Part shown: positions 33,253 through 41,947 of the stretch, in pieces
Position numbering within the stretch: position 1 is the stretch's first letter
Layout: every line of letters begins with the position of its first letter
Source: Brevundimonas pondensis
GTDB taxonomy: Bacteria; Pseudomonadota; Alphaproteobacteria; Caulobacterales; Caulobacteraceae
Assembly (NCBI RefSeq): GCF_017487345.1
Contig: NZ_CP062006.1
Span: 558,001-622,000, forward strand
DNA length: 64,000 nt
Direction: 5' to 3'
Made by a program: the position numbers and the translations under genes
Notes under the pieces: generated by a model
Databases searched by the model: none
What the model was told of the DNA's origin: nothing
What the model saw: only the letters and a program-made list of their open reading frames with translations

Positions 33253-33593
33253 TCGTCATCTCCCCAGGTCCAGGGCTCGGCCGGCTTGGCTCCGGCGCCG
33301 GTCGCGCGTCGCCGTTCGGTCGCGGCGGCCAGCCGGACCCGGTCCACCGGCCGGACATCGACCGGCGGCGCCAGGGTCTCGATGCGGTCGCCAAGACCCA
33401 GGGCGTCCATCACCCGCAGCAGGGTGTCGAGGGAGGCGTTCTCTCCGGCTTCGAGGCGTCGCAGGGTGTTGATCCCGACGCCGGCGTCCTCGGACAACTG
33501 GCGCTGGGTCAGGTTGCGGCTCAATCTCTGCGCCGCGAGACGTTCGCCCAGCACCCGGGCGCGCCGTATGAGGTTCGTTTCCGCTTCGGCCAT
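33249..33593 (-). CDS. hipB: HipB-like antitoxin, XRE-type regulator
   Basis: A 114-residue antitoxin and repressor. The helix-turn-helix is clear: LAAQRLSRNLTQRQLSEDAG, then VGINTLRRLEAGENASLDTL. The C-terminal tail (about 40 residues) would neutralise HipA. ATG 33593 is chosen because the upstream in-frame extension runs through the operator repeats. It overlaps hipA by four bases. Four matching operator-like repeats upstream suggest autoregulation. Confidence 0.88.
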   Translation of the reverse strand: MAEAETNLIRRARVLGERLAAQRLSRNLTQRQLSEDAGVGINTLRRLEAGENASLDTLLRVMDALGLGDRIETLAPPVDVRPVDRVRLAAATERRRATGAGAKPAEPWTWGDDE

Positions 33594-33599
33594 GTTAGA

Positions 33600-33740
33600 A
33601 CCCTTATATGGGTGACTATGGGCGTTATAAGTACCAGTACCCCGTAAATGGGTGTTTACGTACTTTGTTGCGAAAATCCAGTTAAAACCCGTATGTGGGT
33701 GTTTATGAGGGTATATGGCGTCAATCACCCTTATATGGGG
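33600..33740. promoter_or_regulatory. Four HipB-type operators, ACCC-N6-GGGT, upstream of hipBA
   Basis: Four near-identical sites lie at 33600-33613, 33640-33653, 33687-33700 and 33727-33740. Each has ACCC, six mostly A/T bases, and GGGT; the second begins CCCC and the fourth ends GGGG. Start-to-start spacing is 40, 47 and 40 bases. This recalls the four HipB operators of E. coli, although the half-sites differ. The repressor would cover the hipBA promoter. Confidence 0.75.
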
Positions 33741-33771
33741 TGTTGCGCTTTAAAGCTGCTCAGTGCGCGTC

Positions 33772-34395
33772 CTAGCGGCTTCGATCGGTATTGCGCGGGC
33801 GTGGGCGTTCGCTGCGTTCCTGGCCGCGTCTGAGCGATACAAGTTCCGCGGCGCGGTTCAGCAGACGACGCTGCGCTTCCGGATCCGACACCAGATTGCG
33901 CACGACAACGGCGGCCATCTTCAGGCGTCGATCCAGATCCATGGCGGTGGTCGGCGCCCTGTTCAGCGCGGGGGGCGTCTCGCCGGCCGCCTGACGGTCG
34001 CGCTCGCGAGGTCGATATCCGGAGACCTCCAGCCCCTGAGCCCTGGCCTGGATCCAGACATCTCGCCGAAAGGTCTCCTCGCCCTCGACCCTAAGCCGGG
34101 TCCAGCCGCGATGACGGGCCACCTTGAGCATGTCGGCGATGGTGTCCGGGTAGGCGTGGGGCGTGCTGAGGCGTCGTCCATGATCCCGGAAGGCGGGTTC
34201 GGCCGCGCGAGGGTCGCGGAAAAAGGCTTCCGGCCGACCCTGGCGGTCGCGTTCGATCAGATAGCGGTCGAGCAGGGCGGGCGGCATGTCGCCTTTGAGG
34301 GTGGATCGTTCGGTCTTCTCGCCGCGACGCGTCCGGTCGGGACCAAGGCGATTGTCCGGCGCGGGGCCGCCGGCGGCGAGAGAGGTCGGGCTCAT
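33772..34395 (-). CDS. LPD7-domain protein
   Basis: A 207-residue protein with the block HAYPDTIADMLKVARHRGWTRL followed by RRDVWIQARAQGLEVSGY. This is the LPD7 (large polyvalent protein) domain, usually found at the C-terminus of Ti-type relaxases. Here it is a separate gene whose start overlaps the virD4 stop (ATGA). It is the last gene of the transfer operon on this strand. The role is probably in DNA processing (inference). Confidence 0.72.
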   Translation of the reverse strand: MSPTSLAAGGPAPDNRLGPDRTRRGEKTERSTLKGDMPPALLDRYLIERDRQGRPEAFFRDPRAAEPAFRDHGRRLSTPHAYPDTIADMLKVARHRGWTRLRVEGEETFRRDVWIQARAQGLEVSGYRPRERDRQAAGETPPALNRAPTTAMDLDRRLKMAAVVVRNLVSDPEAQRRLLNRAAELVSLRRGQERSERPRPRNTDRSR

Positions 34396-36248
34396 GGCTC
34401 ACGCTCCAGGATAGGGGGCTCGGTCAGGGCCCGATCGAGCCAGGCCTCCATTTCCGCTTCCGAGGCCCCGGCGGCGGGGGGCGGACAGCCTTCGTCGGCG
34501 AAGGCGCGAATGACGGCGTCGAGCTCCATATCGGTCTCCGGCTGGGTTTGGATGGAAGACGGGGCGGTCGAGGGGGGATCGGACGCCGGGGCGGCGATCG
34601 GGTGCCCAACCGGGAGGGCCGGCGGCGGCCTGAGACGGCGCAGGAAGACCCGCTCCCGGTAGTAGCGGATCTTGCGGCCCCGGACTGGCGGCAGGCCCGC
34701 CTTGAGCACGATCAAGTCACGGTCCGAAAGCTGCATCAGCTCCTGGGGCAGCATTAGAGCGCGGCGTTGATCGGAGACGGTCAAGGTCCGGCGACCGGCG
34801 GCCAGGCCTCGTGGTCGGCTCAGGCTGCGCCCGGCGTAGGTGTAGAAGCCGAGCCGGTCGCTCAGTTCCTGGGCCACCCGCAGCTCCTTGGGGGCGAACA
34901 CCACCTCCAGCCCGCAGTTGGTCAGGATCTCCTCGGTGACGTCCGGCCCGTAGAGGGCGCGCAACTGCGACGGGCTCTGGATCACCGGCAACAGACGCAG
35001 ACCGTATCCGGCGACCCAGGAGAAGGCGTGGGCTAGCACTGGAGCCGGCCCCAGCCGGGCGAACTCGTCGAGCAACACCAGCACCGGCCTGCCCTCGGGG
35101 CCGGGCAGGGATCGGCTGCTCAGATCCACGAGCTGTTGGAACAGCAGGCTGTAGAGAGGGGCGACGCGGACCATGTCGGCGGGGCTGGCCCCGAGGTAGA
35201 GCGACAGGTCGCCGCGCTGAAGATCGCGCAGATCGAAGTCGGAGGCGGCGGTGGCGGCGTCGGCCAGCGGGTTGAGCCAAAGACCCATGCGGCTGGTGAT
35301 CGACTGACGGATCGAGGCGAAGGTGTTGTCGCTGGAGGCGCAGAAGTCGGACAGGGCCGAGACGCAACCGGCGGGCAGAGGGCGACCCTCCTGGCGACGC
35401 GCCTTGATCAACTTCGGGAAGCGGACGCGCGGGTCGCCCTGGGTGAGCTGGCGGAAGATCTCGCCCAGGGTGAAAGGCCGTTCGGCGGTCGCCGCGACCC
35501 AGGCGCCGACCCCGATGAATCCGGTTCGGGCCGCTTCAGACCAGAAGGGATCGGATTGCGGCGGCGTCGGGAACAACATCAAGGCCATGCGCTGCAGCTC
35601 ATCCAGGACGGCCAGGGCGTCGGTGCGGTCGATGTGGGCCAGAGGGTTGAAGCGCGTGGTGCGGCCGTCGCGGGCGAGCGGATCGAACAACAGAACCCTT
35701 TGTCCGGCCTCGACCCGGAAGCCGGCGGTGGCGGCGTAGTTCTCACGCTTGATGTCGAGGACCACCACTGAATTCGGCCAGCTCAGGAGGTTGGGGATCA
35801 CCACCCCCACGCCCTTGCCGGTGCGCGTGGGGGCGTAGAGCATGACATGCTCCGGCCCATCAGCGATCAGGAAGTCGCCGCCGTTGCGACCCAGCAGGAC
35901 GCCGGTCCTGCCGCGGAGGCCGGCGCGTTGTTGTTCGGAGACGGAGGCCCAGCGCGCATCCCCGTGCAGCGGGCGTCGGCGGGACAGGAGGATGGCCACG
36001 ATCAGGATCAGGCCGCCCAGGCTGGCGATGGAGAGGCCGGCCAGGATCCAGCGACCGACCCGCGGATCGTCGCGATAGTACCAGAACCAGGCAGGGATGC
36101 GGGCTGGCTCGACCGAGGCGGAAAGCTGGCCGAGGCCGGCCAGGGCGATGACGGCGGCGAGAACGAGGAGCAGGCCGGCCGTCGCGAGCGCGCCCAGGAC
36201 CAGCGCCGCCGCCCTAGCCGCCGGAGGCGCGCTTTCGAAGCGGGTCAT
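34392..36248 (-). CDS. virD4: Type IV coupling protein VirD4/TraG
   Basis: Hexameric ATPase that links the relaxosome to the secretion channel in the inner membrane, 618 residues. Two N-terminal membrane segments (LVLGALATAGLLLVLAAVI and LAGLSIASLGGLILIVAIL) precede the ATPase domain. Walker A is APTRTGKGVGVVIPN and Walker B is VLVLLDEFARLG. A Pro-rich, acidic tail of about 90 residues ends the protein. The start lies 35 bases inside the virB11 end. Confidence 0.93.
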   Translation of the reverse strand: MTRFESAPPAARAAALVLGALATAGLLLVLAAVIALAGLGQLSASVEPARIPAWFWYYRDDPRVGRWILAGLSIASLGGLILIVAILLSRRRPLHGDARWASVSEQQRAGLRGRTGVLLGRNGGDFLIADGPEHVMLYAPTRTGKGVGVVIPNLLSWPNSVVVLDIKRENYAATAGFRVEAGQRVLLFDPLARDGRTTRFNPLAHIDRTDALAVLDELQRMALMLFPTPPQSDPFWSEAARTGFIGVGAWVAATAERPFTLGEIFRQLTQGDPRVRFPKLIKARRQEGRPLPAGCVSALSDFCASSDNTFASIRQSITSRMGLWLNPLADAATAASDFDLRDLQRGDLSLYLGASPADMVRVAPLYSLLFQQLVDLSSRSLPGPEGRPVLVLLDEFARLGPAPVLAHAFSWVAGYGLRLLPVIQSPSQLRALYGPDVTEEILTNCGLEVVFAPKELRVAQELSDRLGFYTYAGRSLSRPRGLAAGRRTLTVSDQRRALMLPQELMQLSDRDLIVLKAGLPPVRGRKIRYYRERVFLRRLRPPPALPVGHPIAAPASDPPSTAPSSIQTQPETDMELDAVIRAFADEGCPPPAAGASEAEMEAWLDRALTEPPILEREP

Positions 36249-37221
36249 GCCAGACCTCCGTCATCATGTAGCGGCCGTCGACCTTCTTCATCTGGACCAC
36301 GACATCGACCATCAGGTGCAGTAGGCTGCGGATGTCCTCGCGGGGCAGGTCCCGGCCCCCTTCGGATTCGCGCACCAGCAGGGTGAGCTGTTCGAAGGCC
36401 AGGGCGGCCGAGTCCGCATGCACGGTGGTGATCGATCCGGGGTGACCCGAGTTGACGGTGCGCAGGAAGAAGAAGGCCGTGCCGTCGCGGAGCTCCTGCA
36501 ACAGGATCCGGTCCGGCCGCATGCGCAGGGCGCTTTCCAGCAGGGCCTTGGGGCCGATCCTGGCCAGACCCTGACCATCCTTGGCGTAGAGCAGGTGGAC
36601 CGCGTTACGGTGGGGGACGACCAGTTCGCGCGTGTCCTCGATGGTCAGCAACCGCTCATGGGCAGGGATAAGCTCCACCAGGCCCTTGGCGAAGGTGGTC
36701 TTTCCCGAGCCGGTGGCGCCGGAGATGAGGATGTTGCGCCGGCTTTCCACCGCCAGCCGGAAGAAACCTGGCCAGTCCCGGGCTTGCCGCAGGACAGTCA
36801 GGGCGGCGTCCGTGGGGTCGACTTCGTCGCCCGTCATGAAGGCCGCCGCAGAGAAGAGGCCTGCGGCTTCGAAGTCCTCAAGGCCCATGCGACGGGTTGA
36901 GGGCTTGCGGATGGTCAGGGAGATCATGCCGCTGGGCACGGCGGGTGGAAGAACGATCTGGCATCGCTCGTTTCCCGGCAGGACGGTGGAACAGATCGGG
37001 TGTTCGGCATCGACGTCCTGCCGGGTGAAGGCCGCCGCCGCCACGGCCAGGGTGTGCAGCCAGGCCTCGGTCAGCTCGGGGACTTCGCGCCAGCGCCATT
37101 GACCAGCCTGTTCGACCCCGACCTCTCCCGGGCGGTTGACCACTACCTCTGTGACCGTGTCCGGCTCCAGGAAGGGTCGGAGCGGCGCGAGATAGTGGTC
37201 GAGGACGGCGGTGTCCTCCAT
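36214..37221 (-). CDS. virB11: T4SS ATPase VirB11
   Basis: Cytoplasmic hexameric ATPase of the secretion system, 335 residues. The N-terminal domain has TEVVVNRPGEVGVE. The catalytic part shows Walker A GATGSGKTTFAKGL, the Asp box ERLLTIEDTREL, Walker B MRPDRILLQELRDG and the His box SGHPGSITTVHAD. The start overlaps the virB10 stop by one base (TGATG). Confidence 0.95.
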   Translation of the reverse strand: MEDTAVLDHYLAPLRPFLEPDTVTEVVVNRPGEVGVEQAGQWRWREVPELTEAWLHTLAVAAAAFTRQDVDAEHPICSTVLPGNERCQIVLPPAVPSGMISLTIRKPSTRRMGLEDFEAAGLFSAAAFMTGDEVDPTDAALTVLRQARDWPGFFRLAVESRRNILISGATGSGKTTFAKGLVELIPAHERLLTIEDTRELVVPHRNAVHLLYAKDGQGLARIGPKALLESALRMRPDRILLQELRDGTAFFFLRTVNSGHPGSITTVHADSAALAFEQLTLLVRESEGGRDLPREDIRSLLHLMVDVVVQMKKVDGRYMMTEVWHDPLRKRASGG

Positions 37222-38363
37222 CAGCGTGGCCGAAGGCGATAGACGCCCGCGAAGTTCAGGTCCTGGGCGACGAAGATGGAGACGTCAGCGCCCTGCGCCT
37301 TGCGCAGGGTCGGCGGAATGCCGACCGAGTTCTGCAGGGCGACGGCGGCGGCGTCCGACGGGACGCGCGCCGAGGCCTGGAAGTCTCGCCCGCCGCCTGC
37401 CGCCGCATAGACCCCGTCGTCGACGATCGACAGCAGGAGCGCGCCGCCGAAACGGTCCCAGAAACGGGTGTCGATCTCGCCGTCGAAGCCCGAGCGGCCC
37501 AGGGCGTCGGTCGCGGGCGAGGCGAGGGCCACCGCCACGCCCGTCGGGGTGACGGCCCGCGTCCAGAGAACGAAAAGCCGCCGACGTCCGGCTTCGAGCC
37601 CGCCGCGATATTCGCCCAGGACCCGCGTCCCGCGCTCCATCAGCACCACGGCGCCATTGTCGGAATAGACGTCGCGGGACACCAGGCAGCTGACATAGCC
37701 CGGCGTGGAACTGTCTATGGCGGTCTGCAGGACGCAGGGCAGGCTGGTCCCGGCGACGATCAGGAGGTTGCGATCCGGGAGATGGCCGGCCTGGGTCTGG
37801 CCAATGGGGCTGAGGCGGCGGAGCGCCTCCAGGGAGGTCGGACTTTGAGCGACGTCGACGGGCCGCGGCGTCGCGTGATCGACGCCGGCGCCGGGCGAGG
37901 CTCGGCCGGAGCGGCTATAGGCTAGCAAGGGCGCACGCTGCGCGCTCTCGGCCAGGGCGCGTCTCTGATCAGCCGACGAGACGCCCGAGGGTGCGGCGGG
38001 GCTCGTCTCCCGGGACCGTTCGATCGCCGGCGCCGGAGGTCCATCTTCGCTCAGGAGCGGCGCGTTCGGATCATCCGCTGCGTGGGCAAGAAGGGCCGGC
38101 TCGGGACGGCGGGCCGGCTCGAAGGGCGCGCCCTGGCGTGCCGGTTCGTCGGCGGTCGTGGATTTCCGATCCCGGGCGTCGCCCCGGTCCCAGGTCGCGA
38201 AGAGGAAGACGCCGCAGCCAGCGGCCAGTGCGGCCAGGGTGATCATCCGGCCCTGGCGTCCGCCCAGACGTCCGGCGATAGGGGACACGCCCCGGTCCTG
38301 GCCGGTTGTCGGCCCCTCGGAATGGTCCGGCGTCGCGTGCGGGGGCGGCGGCTCGGCCTTCAT
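37221..38363 (-). CDS. virB10: T4SS core-channel protein VirB10
   Basis: Spans both membranes and opens the core complex, 380 residues. One N-terminal membrane segment (MITLAALAAGCGVFLFATW) is followed by a Pro-rich periplasmic linker. The C-terminal TrbI/VirB10 domain of about residues 205-370 has GTSLPCVLQTAIDSSTPGYV, CLVSRDVYSDNGAVVLMERG and GVAVALASPATDALG. The start overlaps the virB9 stop by four bases. Confidence 0.95.
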   Translation of the reverse strand: MKAEPPPPHATPDHSEGPTTGQDRGVSPIAGRLGGRQGRMITLAALAAGCGVFLFATWDRGDARDRKSTTADEPARQGAPFEPARRPEPALLAHAADDPNAPLLSEDGPPAPAIERSRETSPAAPSGVSSADQRRALAESAQRAPLLAYSRSGRASPGAGVDHATPRPVDVAQSPTSLEALRRLSPIGQTQAGHLPDRNLLIVAGTSLPCVLQTAIDSSTPGYVSCLVSRDVYSDNGAVVLMERGTRVLGEYRGGLEAGRRRLFVLWTRAVTPTGVAVALASPATDALGRSGFDGEIDTRFWDRFGGALLLSIVDDGVYAAAGGGRDFQASARVPSDAAAVALQNSVGIPPTLRKAQGADVSIFVAQDLNFAGVYRLRPR

Positions 38364-39184
38364 GGCCGGTCTCCCGTCAGTTCGCGCTCGACGGTCGGGG
38401 AGGCCGTGCCGCCGGGCGTGGCCACGCCGCGGAGGTTCCAGGCGTCGTTGAAAATGCAGAGCACCGAGTCGCCGCGACGCAGGCGCAGGCCGCGGGCCGT
38501 CCCATGAATGACCACGAACTGGCCGCGGACGTCATAGGGTATGAGCCGCTCGCCGCCGTCCTCGCCGACCTCGAAAATGGCCGGGATGGACTGGGCGCCG
38601 GGGAAGCGCAGGACGGTGAAGCGACCGTTGTCGCTTACCTCGCTGGGCTGAAGCCGGCTGTCGCCCTGGACTGAATAGGCGAGATTGCGCGGCCCCTGGA
38701 GCGCGCCCTGCTGCAGCTCCAGGCTGACGAGGCGTTCCTCCGCCAGGTCGGCGGCCCGGGCGAGGCCGGCTGCGGCGCGGGCCTGATCGTCGTCGGGATA
38801 GAGGAAGCGGATCTGATAGGCGATTGATGTGCGGGCTCCCGGATCCCGTGCGATCAGTTCGAAGGCGTAGTGACGGGCCTGGCCCGCCCGATCCGTGACC
38901 ACGAGGAGATTGGTGCCCTGGTGGCGCTCGCGCGGCTTGAGGAAGAGGACCGAGCCCTCGGCGGCGACCTCCCAGGCGACGCTGTCGCCGATGGCGGCGT
39001 GCCGGATCGTCTCCTCGGGTGAAAAGACGATCTGGGTCGCGGTGCGGAAGGCCCCGGCCACGCGATAGACCTCGCCGGGCGCATAGACGATCTCGCGCAT
39101 CCGGGCGTCGGGCGTTTCCTGGCCAAGCGTCGGGCCGGCGAGGGCCAGGACGCCGAGGCTGATGGAGAGGGCGAGGGCTTTCAT
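38360..39184 (-). CDS. virB9: T4SS outer core protein VirB9
   Basis: Periplasmic protein of the outer core complex, 274 residues. It has a signal peptide (LSISLGVLALAGPTLGQ). The N-terminal part has the VYRVAGAFRTATQIVFSPEE block and then GDSVAWEV. The C-terminal domain binding VirB7 and VirB10 contains FTVLRFPGAQSIPAIFEV. It is flanked by virB8 and virB10 with four-base overlaps. Confidence 0.92.
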   Translation of the reverse strand: MKALALSISLGVLALAGPTLGQETPDARMREIVYAPGEVYRVAGAFRTATQIVFSPEETIRHAAIGDSVAWEVAAEGSVLFLKPRERHQGTNLLVVTDRAGQARHYAFELIARDPGARTSIAYQIRFLYPDDDQARAAAGLARAADLAEERLVSLELQQGALQGPRNLAYSVQGDSRLQPSEVSDNGRFTVLRFPGAQSIPAIFEVGEDGGERLIPYDVRGQFVVIHGTARGLRLRRGDSVLCIFNDAWNLRGVATPGGTASPTVERELTGDRP

Positions 39185-39864
39185 CGGATGACCTCCGGAT
39201 CGGCGCGATAGGAGATGACCTGGAACCCCAGGGGATTGCGCAGCCGGTCCGCCTCCGTCATCGGCGCCCGGGTCCAGGTGAAGGCTATGGTGGCGATCCA
39301 GTCGCTCTCGACGACCTGTCGGGCGTGGCGGACCGTGCGGCGGAAGCGGACATTGGCGACGTCGTCATTGATGAAGCCGATGGCGCGGATGGCGACCGCG
39401 GCCTCGCCGTCGGGGCCGTAGAGGTTCTGCGGGCTCTGCGGGTTGGAGCCCCGGTAGAGGTCGGACCAGCGCGTCTGTTCACCGGGCGCGGAGAGGATGG
39501 ACACCATGCGGAAGGCGTCCTCGGCGGCGGGGTCGAGGTAGCCTTCCCGGGCGCGGACATATTGGGCGAGGAAGTATTTGCTGACGGCCTCGTCGTAATG
39601 CGCCGGTCCCTGGTCGGCCGAGAGGCCCCTGATTACGTCCACCGCCCCGGTCGACTGATCGACGCGGATGACGAAGGGCTCGCTGGTCTTCAGCGGCGTC
39701 AGGGCGATCACGGCCAGGCTCGAGGCGACGGCGAGAAGCGTGGTCGCGCCGGCCGCGATCCAGGCGAAGCGCCGCGAGCGCAGGGCGGACGACAGGCGGT
39801 CCTGATCCCAGCGCCGGGCCTGGGCGAAGTAGCGCTTCAACTCATCGGACGGGACGCCGGTCAT
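39181..39864 (-). CDS. virB8: T4SS inner-membrane protein VirB8
   Basis: A bitopic assembly factor of 227 residues. The N-terminal cytoplasmic part (LKRYFAQARRWDQDRL) precedes one membrane segment (FAWIAAGATTLLAVASSLAV). The periplasmic domain has PFVIRVDQSTGAVDV, then SKYFLAQYVRAREGY, and ends with NPLGFQVISYRAD. The ATG at 39864 overlaps the virB7-like stop as ATGA. Confidence 0.92.
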   Translation of the reverse strand: MTGVPSDELKRYFAQARRWDQDRLSSALRSRRFAWIAAGATTLLAVASSLAVIALTPLKTSEPFVIRVDQSTGAVDVIRGLSADQGPAHYDEAVSKYFLAQYVRAREGYLDPAAEDAFRMVSILSAPGEQTRWSDLYRGSNPQSPQNLYGPDGEAAVAIRAIGFINDDVANVRFRRTVRHARQVVESDWIATIAFTWTRAPMTEADRLRNPLGFQVISYRADPEVIR

Positions 39865-40073
39865 GCGCAGCCTCCTGTCTCTGCCGCTCCAGCAACCGTT
39901 GGGCTGGTTGGCGGCGTCGCCGGATCTGGCGACAGGACGGAGCCGTGGGGATTGGCGGGGCGTCTGGAGGCGCCGTCGCAGGTCGGCAGCGCCGGAGCGG
40001 GCAGGGAGGCGCAGCTCCCGAGGAGGGTGGCCCCCAGAGAGCACGTCAGGGGCAGGAGGAAGCGAAGGGACAT
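39861..40073 (-). CDS. virB7: VirB7-position lipoprotein
   Basis: A 70-residue lipoprotein with the lipobox LLGSCAS near residue 21 and a Pro/Ala-rich tail with two further cysteines. VirB7 proteins are short, poorly conserved lipoproteins that bind VirB9. The gene sits between virB6 and virB8, as in the Ti virB operon, and the call rests mainly on that place. Confidence 0.7.
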   Translation of the reverse strand: MSLRFLLPLTCSLGATLLGSCASLPAPALPTCDGASRRPANPHGSVLSPDPATPPTSPTVAGAAETGGCA

Positions 40074-40074
40074 G

Positions 40075-40995
40075 TCAGGCTCCGTTGGGTCGGATGGTTC
40101 CGCCGCCCCTGGGCGGCTGGCGGCTGGCTTCCTGCGGCCCGCGGGCGCCGCCCGAGCCGCCGGCTCCCAGGGTTGCGGCGTTGGCGAAATCGGCCAGGCC
40201 GGCGCTGGCGCCGCCCGCGACGCCCGCGGCTATGGCCGGGGTCTGCAGGAAGAAGATCGCGCCGAGCAGGCATAGGGCGATGAAGATGAGGCCGCCGATC
40301 ATGGGGTCGGCGCCCTGGATCGAGCCCCATTGATCCCTCACCAGGGAGAGGACGAGCTGGAAGATGACGATCATCAGGGCGAACAGAACGAGGTAGTTCA
40401 CCGCCTGGCTCAGCCAGCCGAAGAAGAAGCGGCGGGTGGCGTCGAACAGGGCGCAGGCGATGAAGATCGGACCCAGGGTCACGAGCAGGGCCAGGGCCAG
40501 TTTGGCGACCAGGACCACGCCGAAGCCCAGGGCCGCGGCCAGGGCGCCGATGATGAAGACCGCCGCCGCGATGACATAGGGGCCGGGGTTGAAGGCCGAG
40601 GCGTCGCGAGCGATGTCCTCGCCCAGCCAGGCCGCATAGGCGAAGAACTGGTCGAAGGCGGCGCCGACGCTCGGCGCCTCGGCCCCGCTGACCGCGCGGG
40701 TCAGGACATTGGGAAGACCCGTGAAGAGCGGCTCGGTGACGAAGCTGGAATAGGCGGTTGTCGTCGCCAGGGCGTAGATGAGGGCCAGCTTGATCGAGCG
40801 GACGGCGAAATCCATCACAGGCTCGCTGATGGCGCCGCGCAGGATGGCGAAGCCGTAGAGGACCACATAGAGGACGAGGGCGATCCTCAGAGGGCCGTCG
40901 ACCTCGGCGATTACGGCGGACAGGCGGCTGCCGAGGAACTCATTCAGACGGCCGTCGATGAAGTCATAGCTCGGCTCGAAGACCCGGAACGCCAT
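40075..40995 (-). CDS. virB6: T4SS polytopic membrane protein VirB6
   Basis: Inner-membrane channel component, 306 residues, with about five to six membrane segments, for example IALVLYVVLYGFAIL, IAAAVFIIGALAAALGFGVV and LVLFALMIVIFQLVL. The C-terminus is Gly/Ala-rich. It starts two bases after the small lipoprotein stop. Confidence 0.9.
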   Translation of the reverse strand: MAFRVFEPSYDFIDGRLNEFLGSRLSAVIAEVDGPLRIALVLYVVLYGFAILRGAISEPVMDFAVRSIKLALIYALATTTAYSSFVTEPLFTGLPNVLTRAVSGAEAPSVGAAFDQFFAYAAWLGEDIARDASAFNPGPYVIAAAVFIIGALAAALGFGVVLVAKLALALLVTLGPIFIACALFDATRRFFFGWLSQAVNYLVLFALMIVIFQLVLSLVRDQWGSIQGADPMIGGLIFIALCLLGAIFFLQTPAIAAGVAGGASAGLADFANAATLGAGGSGGARGPQEASRQPPRGGGTIRPNGA

Positions 40996-40997
40996 CG

Positions 40998-41225
40998 TCA
41001 GGGCTCCCGAATGGTCTGGGCATAGGCGGCCATCCGCGCCCGACGCCGGGTTTCAGCCAGGCCCAGGCGGGCGGCGTCGCATTCACGGTCAGTGCGACCT
41101 GCATCGCAATCCGCCACCACCCGGGCGGCGGCCTCCGGCGCACGCGCGAAGCTTTCGGCGTCTCGTGGCGGCTGCGAGCAGGCCCCGAGGGCGGCGACGG
41201 CCAGGAGGGCGGTCCGGCGGATCAT
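40998..41225 (-). CDS. EexN/TrbK-like small lipoprotein (entry exclusion candidate)
   Basis: A 75-residue lipoprotein with the lipobox LGACS near residue 15. The tail has two cysteines (VADCDAGRTDRECDAARLG), typical of EexN-type proteins placed between virB5 and virB6. By family knowledge they block entry of related elements. The start overlaps the virB5 stop. Confidence 0.66.
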   Translation of the reverse strand: MIRRTALLAVAALGACSQPPRDAESFARAPEAAARVVADCDAGRTDRECDAARLGLAETRRRARMAAYAQTIREP

Positions 41226-41947
41226 TGGAAGGCCCGCTCATAGAGGGCCTGGCGCGCCGACCTTGCCGCTTCCGCCTGTTCGCGGGCGCGCTGTTCCTCC
41301 AGTCGGGCTTCCGCGGCCTGGGTCAGGGCAAGCCCCTGAAGACGGAGCTGTTCGTTCTGGATCAGGGCCTGTTCAGCCGCGAGGCGGGCCTCGAGATCCA
41401 TGACGGCGCGGGCGTTGGGGGCGACGTCGAGGGCGCGGCGGAGGGTTTCCAGGCCCTCGAGCCTCTGGTCGGAGGCCTGGCTCACCGCTTCCCCGATAGC
41501 CAGATCCCGGGCTGTCCGGGCCCCCGCGCGTTCGAGGCTGTCGCGGTAATAGGCCTCTGCCGTCGGAAGGTCGCCGGAGGGCGGGGTGAAGAGGCGGGTC
41601 TCGCGGCGGATGGCGTCGGCGCGATCCGCGAGATCGCCGAGCGCCCTCAGGTCTCCGTCCGCCGCCGCCCGCAGGGCGCGAAGCTCCGGAAGGGGATTGC
41701 GGACCTCGGGCAGACCGAGGAAGCCGGCCAGGGCGTTGACGTCGGAGACGGCGTTCAGGCTGTCGAACAGGGCCTGGCCCTGTTCGACCTGGGCCTGCAG
41801 GGCCCGCAGTTGCTGCAGGGCGGTGCGGGCGTCTTCGACCAGTTTGGCATAGGCGGTCGGGTCGTGGACGATGTGCTGGGCCTGGGCCGCCGGGGCTGCG
41901 AACAGGAGGGCGGCGCTGATCAGGGCCGCGAGCGGACGGGACGTCAT
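41222..41947 (-). CDS. virB5: T4SS minor pilin VirB5
   Basis: Minor pilus component of 241 residues with a signal peptide (PLAALISAALLFAAPAAQA). The mature protein is mainly coiled helix, with blocks such as AYAKLVEDARTALQQLRALQ and a C-terminal Gln/Glu/Arg-rich helix. The ATG at 41947 overlaps the virB4 stop as ATGA. Confidence 0.86.
   Translation of the reverse strand: MTSRPLAALISAALLFAAPAAQAQHIVHDPTAYAKLVEDARTALQQLRALQAQVEQGQALFDSLNAVSDVNALAGFLGLPEVRNPLPELRALRAAADGDLRALGDLADRADAIRRETRLFTPPSGDLPTAEAYYRDSLERAGARTARDLAIGEAVSQASDQRLEGLETLRRALDVAPNARAVMDLEARLAAEQALIQNEQLRLQGLALTQAAEARLEEQRAREQAEAARSARQALYERAFQ

Noticed and set aside
32488..33615. 375-codon plus-strand open frame
   Set aside because: Antisense to hipA and hipB, which overlap by ATGA and have full motifs.
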